A stretch of DNA of 64,000 nt, from assembly GCF_001559595.1 (NCBI RefSeq), contig NZ_LNTY01000034.1, forward strand, positions 682,001 to 746,000, read 5' to 3'. Shown piece after piece: positions 17,856 through 26,537 of the stretch. The position numbers were made by a program, and so were the translations under genes. The notes under the pieces are model-generated. The model made no database searches. It worked only from the letters and a program-made list of their open reading frames with translations, and was not told where the DNA came from. Within the stretch, counting starts at the first letter, position 1. The number at the start of each line of letters is the position of its first letter. This DNA comes from Enterovibrio coralii (GTDB taxonomy: Bacteria > Pseudomonadota > Gammaproteobacteria > Enterobacterales > Vibrionaceae).

Positions 17856-17914
17856 GCATACTGTCTCTACGTTATCTGAACTTGGGGTAAGGATACGAAC
17901 CTCGAGGAGTGAAG

Positions 17915-17952
17915 AGAAATAGCTAGTGTCTATTCTATCAATAGCTATTTCT
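17915..17952. repeat. Inverted repeat in the patatin/ybaK divergent region
   Basis: Arms AGAAATAGCT (17915-17924) and AGCTATTTCT (17943-17952) are perfect inverted copies with an 18-nt spacer. It could be an operator or a hairpin for the divergent promoters; no regulator is identified. Confidence 0.45.
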
Positions 17953-18074
17953 TATTAAATAGTCAGAGACAAAGCGATTGATGTGTGGGATTTCTAACCG
18001 TTTCGTCGTAAGGTGAATCCTTGTCTGAGCGAGAAACGCTCGCATGATGATGATGATAAAATCAGAGGATGGTT

Positions 18075-18539
18075 ATGTCGCTGGAAGCTGTAACGGATTA
18101 CTTCTCACCACTCGGTATGGCAAATCGCATTATGGTAATGGAAAAATCAACCGCCACGGTTGATGAAGCCGCCGAAGTACACAAGGTCGACCCGGACCAA
18201 ATTGCTAAAACCCTGTCTTTTAAGGTCAATGATACGCCGATCCTCATTGTGGTGTCTGGTGCTTCTAAAATCGACAACAAGAAGTACAAGCAGCACTTCC
18301 AGAAGAAAGCAAAAATGCTCTCCGCAGAAGAAGTGCTTGATGTGACAGGCCACGCGGTAGGCGGCGTTTGTCCGTTTGGATTGCCGAACCCTGTTGAAGT
18401 GTTTTTAGATATTTCCCTGAAAAAACACCAAGAAGTTATTCCCGCGGCGGGCGCGCAGAATTCGGCAATCAGGCTGACCCTTCCTGAGCTTGAGACTTAC
18501 TCTCAAGCGATGGCTTGGGTGGATGTGTGCAAAGAGTAA
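18075..18539 (+). CDS. YbaK/EbsC-family aminoacyl-tRNA deacylase
   Basis: A 154-residue protein with one YbaK/aminoacyl-tRNA editing domain. Visible family marks are IAKTLSFKVND with the conserved Lys, GASKIDNKKYKQHF, and GHAVGGVCPFGL with the glycine-rich loop. Such proteins hydrolyse mischarged tRNAs (for example Cys- or Ala-tRNA-Pro); the exact tRNA is not known. The ATG at 18075 is preferred to one at 18069 because GAGG lies 6 nt before it and directly against the earlier one. A small hairpin (GAGCG / CGCTC) precedes it. Confidence 0.85.
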   Translation: MSLEAVTDYFSPLGMANRIMVMEKSTATVDEAAEVHKVDPDQIAKTLSFKVNDTPILIVVSGASKIDNKKYKQHFQKKAKMLSAEEVLDVTGHAVGGVCPFGLPNPVEVFLDISLKKHQEVIPAAGAQNSAIRLTLPELETYSQAMAWVDVCKE

Positions 18540-18548
18540 GCCTGTGCG

Positions 18549-19025
18549 CTATTGGTATTTAGCTGCGGTAATAAACTCGCCAAACGACTCACACCAAACG
18601 ATAACGGTATTGTACTGAGATGGGTCAATGCCGTTAGGGACTTCGACAAGGAAATTTTCAAACGTTTTCACGTCTCCCACGCGCTGCATTTGGGGTTTGA
18701 GGCGGGCAAAGTCAGTTTCTGTTTCCACAAACTCGGGAGAGAGGTAGAGCTTATAATCTGGTCCAGGCGCAAGTTCTCCCATGAGTGAGATTGTATCTGG
18801 ACTGATTGATACGGTGCCTTCACCCCAATGGAAGGTGTCACTGTCCTTCAAATCTTTTCTGAATTCACCTGTGTAAGCGGCGTTGCTGGCGGTTGATTCA
18901 ATGATTTCTGTGGAAGGGCCTTCTGGCGCAATCAAGATCGGTAGGGCATAGATACCACCTGCAAAGCCGATAATAAGTGCAAAGCCATGGGTGAATATTG
19001 AAATAATAAGCTGACGTAGAGTCAT
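18549..19025 (-). CDS. DM13-domain protein, membrane-anchored
   Basis: A 158-residue protein with one N-terminal membrane helix (residues about 9-32, uncleaved anchor or signal) followed by a DM13 domain: GEFRKDLKDSDTFHWGEGTV, LAPGPDYKLYLSPEF, then VIVWCESFGEFITAAKY with the conserved Cys near the C-terminus. DM13 has been proposed to take part in redox or electron transfer; here it would face the periplasm. It converges with the ybaK-like gene with only 9 bases between them, and no terminator is visible there. Confidence 0.8.
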   Translation of the reverse strand: MTLRQLIISIFTHGFALIIGFAGGIYALPILIAPEGPSTEIIESTASNAAYTGEFRKDLKDSDTFHWGEGTVSISPDTISLMGELAPGPDYKLYLSPEFVETETDFARLKPQMQRVGDVKTFENFLVEVPNGIDPSQYNTVIVWCESFGEFITAAKYQ

Positions 19026-19103
19026 GAAGTTAAGTCCTTTTTAGCTTCAATGTCTTTGTAGTAACTATAAACCTAACACCTCTTAACGTGGGTCTAGATG
19101 TAA

Positions 19104-19137
19104 AAAAGCCCGTTTTGCGTTGTCAAAACGGGCTTTG
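19104..19137 (-). terminator. Rho-independent terminator after the oxidoreductase gene
   Basis: A perfect 13-bp stem AAAGCCCGTTTTG / CAAAACGGGCTTT with a 6-nt loop; on the minus strand it is followed by CTTTTTTA. Confidence 0.9.
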
Positions 19138-19165
19138 CGTCAATAATCTCAAAAATTAGAGCATG

Positions 19166-20206
19166 TTAAGCGTTAATCGGCTCTGCCACTTTAACGACAA
19201 GTTTGCCGAAGTTTTTGCCTTCAAGCAGACCCATAAACGCTTCTGGAGCATTCGCCAGACCGTCGACAACTTGCTCTTTATACTGAATTTTACCTTCTGC
19301 CAGCCAAGCTGACATATCTTGTGCAAACTCGTCGTAGCGGTGTGCATAGTCATCGAAAATGATGAAGCCTTGCATTTTGATACGCTTGATAAGCAAGGTG
19401 GCCATCAGCAATGACATGCGATCTGGGCCAGCAGGTAGCTCAGTTGCATTGTACTGAGAAATCAAACCACATACGGGTACGCGAGCACCGGTATTAAGAA
19501 GTGGCATGACCGCGTCGAACACTTTGCCGCCAACATTTTCGTAGTAAACATCAATGCCTTTGTCGCACGCCGCCGCCAGTTGCTCTGCAAAATCATCCGC
19601 TTTGTGGTCAATACAAACGTCAAAACCTAGCGTTTCAACGGCATAACGGCATTTCTCTTCACCGCCAGCAACGCCAACAACTTTGCAGCCTTTCAGCTTG
19701 GCGATTTGGCCTACTGTTGCGCCAACAGGGCCAGTCGCCGCTGCAACGACAACGGTGTCGCCTTGTTTTGGTTGACCGATATCCAGCAAGCCCATGTAAG
19801 CGGTAAAGCCAGGCATACCCATGATACCGAGTGCAAACGAAGGGTGGCTTGGGTTTTTACCCAGTTTCAACAGACCATCACCATTTGATACTGCGTAAGA
19901 CTGCCAGCCGGTGTATGCCAGAACCCATTCACCTTTTTCGAAATCTGGGTGTGTTGAGTCTTCCACTTGGCAAACCGTACCACCAACCATGACATCATTA
20001 ACTTCAACTGGATCAGCGTAAGATTTTGCATCACTCATACGGCCACGCATATAAGGATCCAGAGAGAGATAAATGGTTTTCAGCAGTACTTCGCCGTCAT
20101 TCAGCACGGGTACTGACTGAGACTCCAAACGGAAGTTATCGGTAACAGGAGCACCGACAGGGCGTGAAGCCAACACAATACGTTTGATTTCAATAACAGC
20201 TGACAT
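19166..20206 (-). CDS. CurA-like NADP-dependent MDR oxidoreductase
   Basis: A 346-residue zinc-independent medium-chain dehydrogenase/reductase of the curcumin-reductase / leukotriene B4 dehydrogenase type. The substrate-side motif SLDPYMRGRM is at about residues 48-57; the NADPH-binding glycine motif is AATGPVGATVGQIAK, about 155-169, and YYENVGGKVFDAV is also typical. These enzymes reduce the double bond of enones and other electrophiles. The gene lies just downstream of a NemR-like repressor gene on the same strand and has the same 17-bp operator before its start, so it is probably the repressor's target and a detoxification enzyme. Confidence 0.9.
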   Translation of the reverse strand: MSAVIEIKRIVLASRPVGAPVTDNFRLESQSVPVLNDGEVLLKTIYLSLDPYMRGRMSDAKSYADPVEVNDVMVGGTVCQVEDSTHPDFEKGEWVLAYTGWQSYAVSNGDGLLKLGKNPSHPSFALGIMGMPGFTAYMGLLDIGQPKQGDTVVVAAATGPVGATVGQIAKLKGCKVVGVAGGEEKCRYAVETLGFDVCIDHKADDFAEQLAAACDKGIDVYYENVGGKVFDAVMPLLNTGARVPVCGLISQYNATELPAGPDRMSLLMATLLIKRIKMQGFIIFDDYAHRYDEFAQDMSAWLAEGKIQYKEQVVDGLANAPEAFMGLLEGKNFGKLVVKVAEPINA

Positions 20207-20235
20207 AATGAGTTTCCTTTTGGTTTATGTCTCTA

Positions 20236-20252
20236 CTAGACCAGTCGTCTAG
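20236..20252. promoter_or_regulatory. NemR-like operator before the oxidoreductase gene
   Basis: CTAGAC-CAGTC-GTCTAG, two perfect 6-bp half sites around 5 bases, 30 bases before the oxidoreductase start. Sixteen of the 17 bases recur before the repressor gene at 20936. It resembles the TAGACC-type NemR box of E. coli. Confidence 0.75.
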
Positions 20253-20319
20253 TGATTGAGTAAAAAAATCCGCCAATCAAAATGGCGGTTTGACGCCGGC
20301 AGTAACGTGCCGACGCTGA

Positions 20320-20916
20320 TTAAAACGGATGCTGACCTTTGAGTAATCTCTCGGTCGTTTTCAAAGCTTGTGCCATGGGCTCGGTATTTTGATTGAGCTT
20401 ACTCATCAAGCTTGCTCCAATCCACATATGATAGAGCTGATTGGCGGTGGCTTTAGAGTCAGAGACGTGAATCGAGCCATCTTCAATGCCTTGCTTAACG
20501 CAATCTTCCAACATGGTAATCACATTGCTGGCACCGCTCAGGAGAGACAATCGCATTGCATCTGACAGATCTGAAACCTCTGCACTGAGTTTTACGACCA
20601 AGCAACGTTGGCTTCCACATTGACCATCGTTCACTTCAATCCATTTGTTCCAATAAGCCATAAGCTTGTCGTAACCGGATAAAGAAGGGTCGCTGAATAG
20701 GGCGTCTAGTCGCGCTCTATATTGTGAGAAGTAATCTTCGATCAGTGCTTCTCCAAACTGTTCTTTGGATTTGAAGTAGTGATAGAAGGAGCCTTTTGGT
20801 ACTCCGGCGTGGCTGAGCAGCTGAGAAAGGCCAACGTTAGAGAAGCCTTTTTCAACGATCAGTTGGTAGCCGACGTCCAGAATGTGCTGGCGTGTGGATT
20901 GAGTTTCAGTGTTCAT
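20320..20916 (-). CDS. TetR-family repressor, NemR-like
   Basis: A 198-residue TetR/AcrR-family repressor. The DNA-binding helix-turn-helix lies in VGLSQLLSHAGVPKGSFYHYF (shown in part as GVPKGSFYHYF), very close to NemR of E. coli, and the core segment RCLVVKLSAEVSDLSDAMR also matches NemR. Cysteines at about residues 101, 106 and 141 could sense electrophiles, as Cys does in NemR; which one acts is unknown. The gene has an operator copy before its own start and another before the oxidoreductase, which implies self-repression and control of that enzyme. Confidence 0.85.
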   Translation of the reverse strand: MNTETQSTRQHILDVGYQLIVEKGFSNVGLSQLLSHAGVPKGSFYHYFKSKEQFGEALIEDYFSQYRARLDALFSDPSLSGYDKLMAYWNKWIEVNDGQCGSQRCLVVKLSAEVSDLSDAMRLSLLSGASNVITMLEDCVKQGIEDGSIHVSDSKATANQLYHMWIGASLMSKLNQNTEPMAQALKTTERLLKGQHPF

Positions 20917-20935
20917 GCAACGACTCTAAATTAAA

Positions 20936-20952
20936 TTAGACCAGTCGTCTAG
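20936..20952. promoter_or_regulatory. NemR-like operator before the repressor gene
   Basis: TTAGAC-CAGTC-GTCTAG, the same box as at 20236 with one base changed; the flanking TGATT is shared too. It lies 20 bases before the repressor start, well placed for self-repression. Confidence 0.75.
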
Positions 20953-21078
20953 TGATTTAATGTGAGAGAAAATGCGATCTGTTTTTTAACATACAAATCG
21001 AAATGATGGGCGGTATTCGATATGCTAGTGCTCCAAGCAGTGTGTCTGATATGTCATCGTATTTAGAGGAGTAGGCAA

Positions 21079-21713
21079 TTGTTTGGTATTGAAAACCTGT
21101 GGCTGTTCGTTTTATCCGGAATCTTGCTCAACTTGGTTCCCGGCCCTGATTCACTTTTGATTGCTGGACGTGCTGCCACGCAAGGATTTAAGGCGGGGTC
21201 TGCCGCCGCACTGGGGATAGGTTCAGGTACCCTTATTCATATTGCTGCCGCAGCATTAGGTTTTTCAGCTGTGCTTGCAACCTCTGCCACAGCCTTTACC
21301 GTTGTTAAAGTGATTGGCGGTTTGTATCTGATGTATATGGCGTTTGGCATGATTCGCGCAAGTCAGAATATGAATGTGACCGACAGTAAACCTTTGTCAC
21401 ATGTGCCGTTGAAGAAAATCTATTATCAGGGCTGATCACTAACGTATTCAACCCGAAAATCGCAGTGTTCTTTCTCGCCTTTGTGCCTCAATTTATCTCT
21501 CCTGAAAGTGACAACAAAGCGATCGCGTTTTTGGTTTTGGGTTTGATTTTTAACTTCAACGGTATGATTTGGTGCCACATTATTGCTTGGGTATCGTCAT
21601 CGATCAGCAAGAAGGTAAGATTGAGCACACGTTTTAAAACCTGGCTTGCGAGGGCGACAGCAGGCTTGTTTGGAGCGTTTGGTATTCGCTTGTTGGTCTC
21701 TACGCAAAGTTAG
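21079..21713 (+). CDS. LysE-family amino-acid exporter, one frame break
   Basis: An inner-membrane exporter of about 211 residues of the LysE/RhtB family. The N-terminus shows LLNLVPGPDSLLIAGRA with the Pro-Gly-Pro motif. The frame stops near 21430; adding one G to the GGG run restores YYQGLITNVFNPKIAVFFLAF, where NPK is also a family motif, and joins the C-terminal half. The start is TTG at 21079, supported by GAGGAG 7 nt upstream. Exported substrate unknown. The gene stands alone between the NemR-like repressor and peptide deformylase genes. Confidence 0.8.
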
Positions 21714-21779
21714 TGAACCAACATCATTAGCCATCAGTATATAATGGCTTAACTTTCTGATTATAAGTATGAAATAACC

Positions 21780-22289
21780 ATGGCTGTTTTAGATATTCTT
21801 ACCGCGTCAAATCCAAAGCTTAAGCGTCAAGCTGAAAAAGTGACGGACTTCGACGCAGTACAACCTCTTATCGATGACCTGCTAGAGACCTTGTACACCA
21901 CAAGTAATGGTGTCGGTTTAGCTGCGATGCAGGTAGGTCGTTTGGAATCTGTGGTCGTGATTGATATCTCGGAAGAGCGCGATCAACCATTAGTATTGGT
22001 TAATCCCGTCGTGGAGCAGGGGCAAGAAAAAGTGATGGGGCAGGAAGGTTGCCTATCAGTGCCTGATTACTATGCAGATGTGGAACGTTTCGCTTCGGTA
22101 GTGGTGTCTGCACAAGACCGACACGGAAACCCAATAACCATTGAGAGCGATGACTTTCTGGCTATCGTGATGCAACACGAGATTGACCATTTGAATGGTA
22201 CCTTGTTCATTGACCACCTTTCTTCCCTTAAACGCCAAATGGCGATGAAGAAAGTGAAGAAATACGAAAAAGAATTCGCTGCACAGTAA
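21780..22289 (+). CDS. def: Peptide deformylase
   Basis: A 169-residue peptide deformylase that removes the formyl group from the N-terminal Met of new proteins. All three motifs are present: GVGLAAMQVG (residues 44-53; family GxGLAAxQ), EGCLSVP with metal ligand Cys91, and HEIDHLNG with ligands His133 and His137 and catalytic Glu134. Met replaces the more usual Pro/Thr position in motif 1. It is not next to fmt, so it is probably a second copy and not the main housekeeping one. A terminator follows. Confidence 0.92.
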   Translation: MAVLDILTASNPKLKRQAEKVTDFDAVQPLIDDLLETLYTTSNGVGLAAMQVGRLESVVVIDISEERDQPLVLVNPVVEQGQEKVMGQEGCLSVPDYYADVERFASVVVSAQDRHGNPITIESDDFLAIVMQHEIDHLNGTLFIDHLSSLKRQMAMKKVKKYEKEFAAQ

Positions 22290-22303
22290 ATCTCTTTCGA
22301 CTA

Positions 22304-22329
22304 AAAAGGCCGCTTAGCGGCCTTTTTTC
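22304..22329 (+). terminator. Rho-independent terminator after def
   Basis: Stem AAAGGCCGC / GCGGCCTTT with a 3-nt loop and a T-run. Confidence 0.85.
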
Positions 22330-22348
22330 ACTTCAATCTACTCTCGCG

Positions 22349-23437
22349 TCAGATATTCACTTCTTTCACAGAGAAACTGCCGGTATCCAGTGGTCGTTTT
22401 AGCTCTTCTTTGTTGTCGAAGTTAATCTTATTCAAGTCCACTTTCTTGATTTGGCTGTCGTTCATTGTCTTGTAGTAGAACACGCCTTCAGACTGATCGA
22501 TCACTGATGTCCATTGCGTTGCGCTTGGCAGATCAGGCATGTGCTCACGATACTGCTCGCTGAATTCGGTACCGATAGGAATATCGAAATTATTCAGGAT
22601 ATGAAACGCTTGAGACACTGCTTGTTCTGACGTTTTAGACTCTGGTGCAGTATTCACAAAGAATGCTGCGCGCACAAAGCGAGATGGCGGGGTAATGTCA
22701 CCCGGTAAGCCAAGGAAGCCTGAGCCAATACCGAACGACTTGGCTTCAACACCACCGAATTTCTGCGGTGCACTCGAACCTGGGTGCAAGTTGATGAAGT
22801 TGTTCAGGTTAGTCACTTGCCAAGGGAACGTTGGTGAGTTAGTGAGTACACCGACTTCGTTGTCGTAAATATGGACCTTTCCGTTATCCATGATTTCGAT
22901 AACGATGTTGTTGCCTGCTTTATCGGTTACTCGCCAGTGACCTGTTGGTGACGGTTGGCCTTTAGCATCAATATAGACAGGGACAATGTCGATAGATTTC
23001 ATCGCCGCTTTTACTTCATCCACGGTTTTGAATTGTGACAGCATCCAACGCACAAAATCCATGTCCGTGATGCTATTAGCTCGGTCTTTAGGGTTGTAGG
23101 CTTTGAGTGAACCATAACCTTTAAAGTAGAAAAGACCGGCAGTTAATCCTTCCTCGTTAACGCCTTCACCGATAAAAGTATCGACGCTGACCGAAATGCC
23201 GACGAAGCCATATTTACTCTTCCAGCTCAGGCCTTTTTGTTGGTCTGGCATGGTTGACGTAAAGCTGTAATCACGTGGTGATACGATCAGTTTACTGTTG
23301 AGGTCATTCTCACCCCATTCGATGGTACGAGCATGCACATGTTGGTCAGAAACAGTGGAAAGAGAGATACCTGTGCAGGCAGAAGCAGGTTGTAAAATAT
23401 TGGCAGTCAGCAGCAGAGCAAGCAGCGTTTTTTTCAT
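22349..23437 (-). CDS. Secreted linear amide C-N hydrolase (Ntn, choloylglycine hydrolase family)
   Basis: A 362-residue periplasmic amidase of the penicillin V acylase / bile salt hydrolase family. Residues 1-20 are a signal peptide ending Ala-Ser-Ala, and the next residue, Cys21 (CTGISL), is the catalytic N-terminal nucleophile, so signal cleavage itself would activate the enzyme. Arg and Asp positions of the family follow in HARTIEWGENDL, and the conserved Asn in VGVLTNSPTFPWQ is present. Substrates in relatives include penicillin V, bile salts and acyl-homoserine lactones; none can be chosen here. Converges with def. Confidence 0.87.
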   Translation of the reverse strand: MKKTLLALLLTANILQPASACTGISLSTVSDQHVHARTIEWGENDLNSKLIVSPRDYSFTSTMPDQQKGLSWKSKYGFVGISVSVDTFIGEGVNEEGLTAGLFYFKGYGSLKAYNPKDRANSITDMDFVRWMLSQFKTVDEVKAAMKSIDIVPVYIDAKGQPSPTGHWRVTDKAGNNIVIEIMDNGKVHIYDNEVGVLTNSPTFPWQVTNLNNFINLHPGSSAPQKFGGVEAKSFGIGSGFLGLPGDITPPSRFVRAAFFVNTAPESKTSEQAVSQAFHILNNFDIPIGTEFSEQYREHMPDLPSATQWTSVIDQSEGVFYYKTMNDSQIKKVDLNKINFDNKEELKRPLDTGSFSVKEVNI

Positions 23438-23707
23438 CTTTTTATGTCCATCTAAGAGAGAGGAATGGTCGAAAGTTTACGCCTATTGGTATGACATACA
23501 ATGGCGGAAAACATTGTTTGTATGTTTATGCCAGAAAAATCGATCATGAAATCAAGAAGGTGCCATTGTTGGTAGTACCAGAATACCGTCTGGATATTTC
23601 ATTTTTTGCTGGTGTCATCGCTGTACTAAGTGGCCGATTCTTTGTTTAATAATTCATCACCTCAATCGGGTGCGAACTGCTGTTTCAGCTTTCTAGAGGG
23701 CTTCGCG

Positions 23708-24196
23708 ATGCGTACGTTGGTTTTTATTCTGTTCGTTATAACGGTGTTGGCAACGGCGTTGGGTTTTCTTCTTACCAACCCAAGAATAACGACCAAAACG
23801 GTATTGATACCCGCACCGCTAATCACGGTTTGGACGACGGTGACCGACCATGCATCGCAGCCAGAATGGCGAACTTCGTTAGAAAGCGTGGAAGAGGACT
23901 TGGATGCTGGCCGATGGACCGAAACACCAAAGCAGGGACCCAGCATTACCTTCCAAGAAAAGGAACGACAACCCATGCGTTTGTATGAAATCGAAATCGT
24001 GTCTGAGGGTGGCTTTAGCGGCTATTCCACTCTCGAATTTGTTGAAGAGGGTGATGAAACAAGAGTCACCATGAAGGAAGTGTCCAATGTGCCTAATATC
24101 TATCGCAGATTGCTTGCGTACGCGTTTTACAACCAATCGGAACAGATGGATAGCTATCTACGAGATTTAGAACAGGCAGTAAGCACAGATAAATAG
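23708..24196 (+). CDS. SRPBCC-fold protein with membrane anchor
   Basis: A 162-residue protein with one N-terminal membrane helix (MRTLVFILFVITVLATALGF) and an SRPBCC (polyketide cyclase/START-like) domain: IPAPLITVWTTVTDHASQPEW, then EGGFSGYSTLEFVEEGDETRVTM. This fold binds lipids or other hydrophobic ligands; the ligand is unknown. The ATG at 23708 is preferred to one at 23630 because it has AGAGGG about 8 nt upstream and begins with the membrane helix. It is followed 46 bases later by a membrane methyltransferase-like gene on the same strand, so the two may work together. Confidence 0.75.
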   Translation: MRTLVFILFVITVLATALGFLLTNPRITTKTVLIPAPLITVWTTVTDHASQPEWRTSLESVEEDLDAGRWTETPKQGPSITFQEKERQPMRLYEIEIVSEGGFSGYSTLEFVEEGDETRVTMKEVSNVPNIYRRLLAYAFYNQSEQMDSYLRDLEQAVSTDK

Positions 24197-24242
24197 TTTG
24201 GATGTCACGCTGCATAAATAATGAAGGAACATGTAAATAACG

Positions 24243-24704
24243 ATGAAGACGCTTGAGTTAAAAGTACCGCCCGTCGCTTTGGTCTTTTTGTTTATGATTT
24301 TGATGTGGTGGCTTTCGTCCCATCTACCTGTTTTGGGTTTTGGCGCGGATTTTAGAATGTCGATGTTTATCGTATTGACTGTCATTTCCGCAGGCGTCTG
24401 CTTCGCGGGTCTTTCCGCGTTCAGGGCTCAGAAAACAACGGTGAACCCGATTAAACCGGAAACCAGCTCTAGCTTGGTTCAAAGCGGTATTTATCGGTTT
24501 ACGCGCAACCCAATGTATCTGGGAATGGCACTGTTTTTGGTCGGCTTTGGTGTCTATCTAGACAGTGTATTTGCTGTTTTATCCGTCTTGCTGTTTGTGG
24601 CATATATGACGAGGTTTCAGATCCAACCTGAGGAGTCGGCACTGAAGAAAAACTTTGGGCGATCGTTTGAAGAATATATGAATACGACGCGACGCTGGCT
24701 CTGA
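24243..24704 (+). CDS. Isoprenylcysteine carboxyl methyltransferase-family membrane protein
   Basis: A 153-residue inner-membrane protein with about four hydrophobic helices and the C-terminal signature of the ICMT/PEMT-type methyltransferases: SGIYRFTRNPMYLGMALF, then the PEESALKKNFGRSFEEY segment and a final RRW. These residues bind S-adenosylmethionine at the membrane face. The bacterial substrate is usually unknown. A terminator lies 23 bases after the stop. Confidence 0.85.
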   Translation: MKTLELKVPPVALVFLFMILMWWLSSHLPVLGFGADFRMSMFIVLTVISAGVCFAGLSAFRAQKTTVNPIKPETSSSLVQSGIYRFTRNPMYLGMALFLVGFGVYLDSVFAVLSVLLFVAYMTRFQIQPEESALKKNFGRSFEEYMNTTRRWL

Positions 24705-24727
24705 AATTACAACGAGATGTTGGTCAA

Positions 24728-24756
24728 TAAAAAAGCCTGCATATGCAGGCTTTTTC
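24728..24756. terminator. Terminator between the methyltransferase-like and Spo0M genes
   Basis: Stem AAAAGCCTGCA / TGCAGGCTTTT with a 2-nt loop and T-runs on both sides; the flanking genes converge on it. Confidence 0.85.
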
Positions 24757-24773
24757 GTGTCCGGCGTGTTCGG

Positions 24774-25514
24774 TTATGCACTCAACACTGCGCGCAGAGC
24801 TTGTTGGACTTCACCGTCTGAAGCGTCGCGAGTGACGGTAAACGAGCGGTACATATCTCCACGACCAAATGAGCGGTCAATTTCAGCGAGGCAATGGATG
24901 ACACCGCCGTCAAGAATGAACGACAGTTCGATTTCTTTGCGGTTAAACATGCCGCTATTTTTGAACTCCAGTTCCTGATAGCAACCAGAACGGGACATAA
25001 AGCCATTGCCACGAAGCTGACCTTTTTCAACGTCGGCTTTGACCATGGTGAAGCCTTCGCGCTCTATGGTGTTGATGATTCGCTGAACCACTGGAAGCGG
25101 ACGAATTTCAATGTAATCTCTGTCTTTTGGGTCGATGGCAAAGTCGATATCCAGAGATGTTTCTAGCCAAACGTGGCTCTGATTGAGCTTAGCGTTAATG
25201 GCGGTAATTGGCGTTTCATCATGAAGTTTAAGCTCAAAAGGCACTTCTTTCGTTTCGCCTGGCTGCACCACTAACGGGTCGTTTGCTTGGATATGTCCCA
25301 AAACGAATGGTTGGTAGCTTACACCTGAGTCAGACTCGACTTTTACTTCTGTGCACAGCTTGAGTGTAATGGCGTCTACCTGCTGCTCGACATCCCCGCC
25401 CTTGATATGCACTGTGCCTTTTAGCGTTTCGCCTTGATAGACAGAGTCATTAGAAAGGATGGTGTCGACGGTGGTTGCACCAATGCCTAATGAGGCTTTC
25501 AACTTTTTGAACAT
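24774..25514 (-). CDS. Spo0M-family protein (arrestin-like fold)
   Basis: A 246-residue cytoplasmic protein of the Spo0M family. It opens MFKKLKASLGIGATTVDTIL, then shows VYQGETLKGTVHIKGG and the beta-rich repeat of arrestin-like folds (QPGETKEVPFELKLHDETPI). The name comes from a Bacillus sporulation control gene, but this organism type does not sporulate and the role is unknown. It is 108 bases from miaE on the same strand, with no terminator seen between them. Confidence 0.87.
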   Translation of the reverse strand: MFKKLKASLGIGATTVDTILSNDSVYQGETLKGTVHIKGGDVEQQVDAITLKLCTEVKVESDSGVSYQPFVLGHIQANDPLVVQPGETKEVPFELKLHDETPITAINAKLNQSHVWLETSLDIDFAIDPKDRDYIEIRPLPVVQRIINTIEREGFTMVKADVEKGQLRGNGFMSRSGCYQELEFKNSGMFNRKEIELSFILDGGVIHCLAEIDRSFGRGDMYRSFTVTRDASDGEVQQALRAVLSA

Positions 25515-25622
25515 ACGACTTGTTCCCTGTTAAATTCACAGGATCTTGTTTACACAAACTCGAAAGGGCGTGCAAGGGGAGAGTCGAGAAAACCGAGGCA
25601 GAATAGCCTCGGTTTTGCGAAA

Positions 25623-26402
25623 TTAGGCCGCTTTTGCAGGAACACCGCTGTGGAAGCGGAACATGTCATCAGGTGTCTGAATCAACTCGGCTTCTTTCTC
25701 GCCAATTGCTTTAACGCGATCGCTAATATCACCACCTGCAATGGCTTCTGCCAATTTCAGGTAATCTTGATAGTGACGCGCTTCAGAGCGCAGTAGCGAG
25801 ATGTAGAACTTACGCATTTCGGCATCCAGATTAGGTGCAACCTTCGCGAACCGCTCACATGAACGAGCCTCAATGTAGGCACCAATGATCAACTTATCGA
25901 TGAGCATCGCGGGCTCGTGGGTGCGAACTACCGACATTAAACCACGCGCATAACGGCCAGCATTCAACGGTGAATATGGCATGTCGCGTGCTTCCATGAT
26001 TTCGATAACCTGTTCGAAATGGTGAAATTCTTCTTTGATCAGGCGAACCATCTTATCAATCAAATCTTGACCGTGTTCAAATCCTGCTTTGGGTGTCAGT
26101 GGCGCACTCAGGCCGTTTTTCTTCGCGTGAAAAATGCCGTCACGAACACCACGGTAAACGAAGTCTTCATAAGGCTTTGCCCATTCAAGCAACAGGTTGC
26201 TGCTGGTGGCATCAATTGCGTATTTGCGGATCAGCCACAGCGCGGTTTGGCTTGCTTTCAACTCACAGTTCGCGTGGTCACGCAGCAAAATGGTTTCGTT
26301 TTCAGGCTTGATCGCTTCATCTATCCAACCTTGTGGGGTTTCGCAATGCAAAAATCCGCGGACAGGTTCGAGCAAACTTTCTAATTCAGGGCTTAACGAC
26401 AT
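25623..26402 (-). CDS. miaE: tRNA 2-methylthio-N6-isopentenyladenosine hydroxylase
   Basis: A 259-residue ferritin-like di-iron monooxygenase that hydroxylates ms2i6A at position 37 of tRNAs to ms2io6A. The iron-ligand helices are visible: HANCELKASQTAL, IKEEFHHFEQV, IEARSCERF and RSEARHYQDYL, giving the Glu and ExxH ligands of both halves. Length equals that of the Salmonella enzyme. It is transcribed away from a small monooxygenase-like gene at 26538. Whether it shares a transcript with the spo0M-like gene downstream is open. Confidence 0.92.
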   Translation of the reverse strand: MSLSPELESLLEPVRGFLHCETPQGWIDEAIKPENETILLRDHANCELKASQTALWLIRKYAIDATSSNLLLEWAKPYEDFVYRGVRDGIFHAKKNGLSAPLTPKAGFEHGQDLIDKMVRLIKEEFHHFEQVIEIMEARDMPYSPLNAGRYARGLMSVVRTHEPAMLIDKLIIGAYIEARSCERFAKVAPNLDAEMRKFYISLLRSEARHYQDYLKLAEAIAGGDISDRVKAIGEKEAELIQTPDDMFRFHSGVPAKAA

Positions 26403-26537
26403 GTAGGTATAGATCTTATAAGTGCTTTGATGGCGGCAATTATACCGATGCGGTCAGGACAAACAAATAGACTACTGACACGTTCTGTCAGTAGGTGTCA
26501 GTAACCTTTTATCAACCCAACGAGAGGAGAAAGCACC

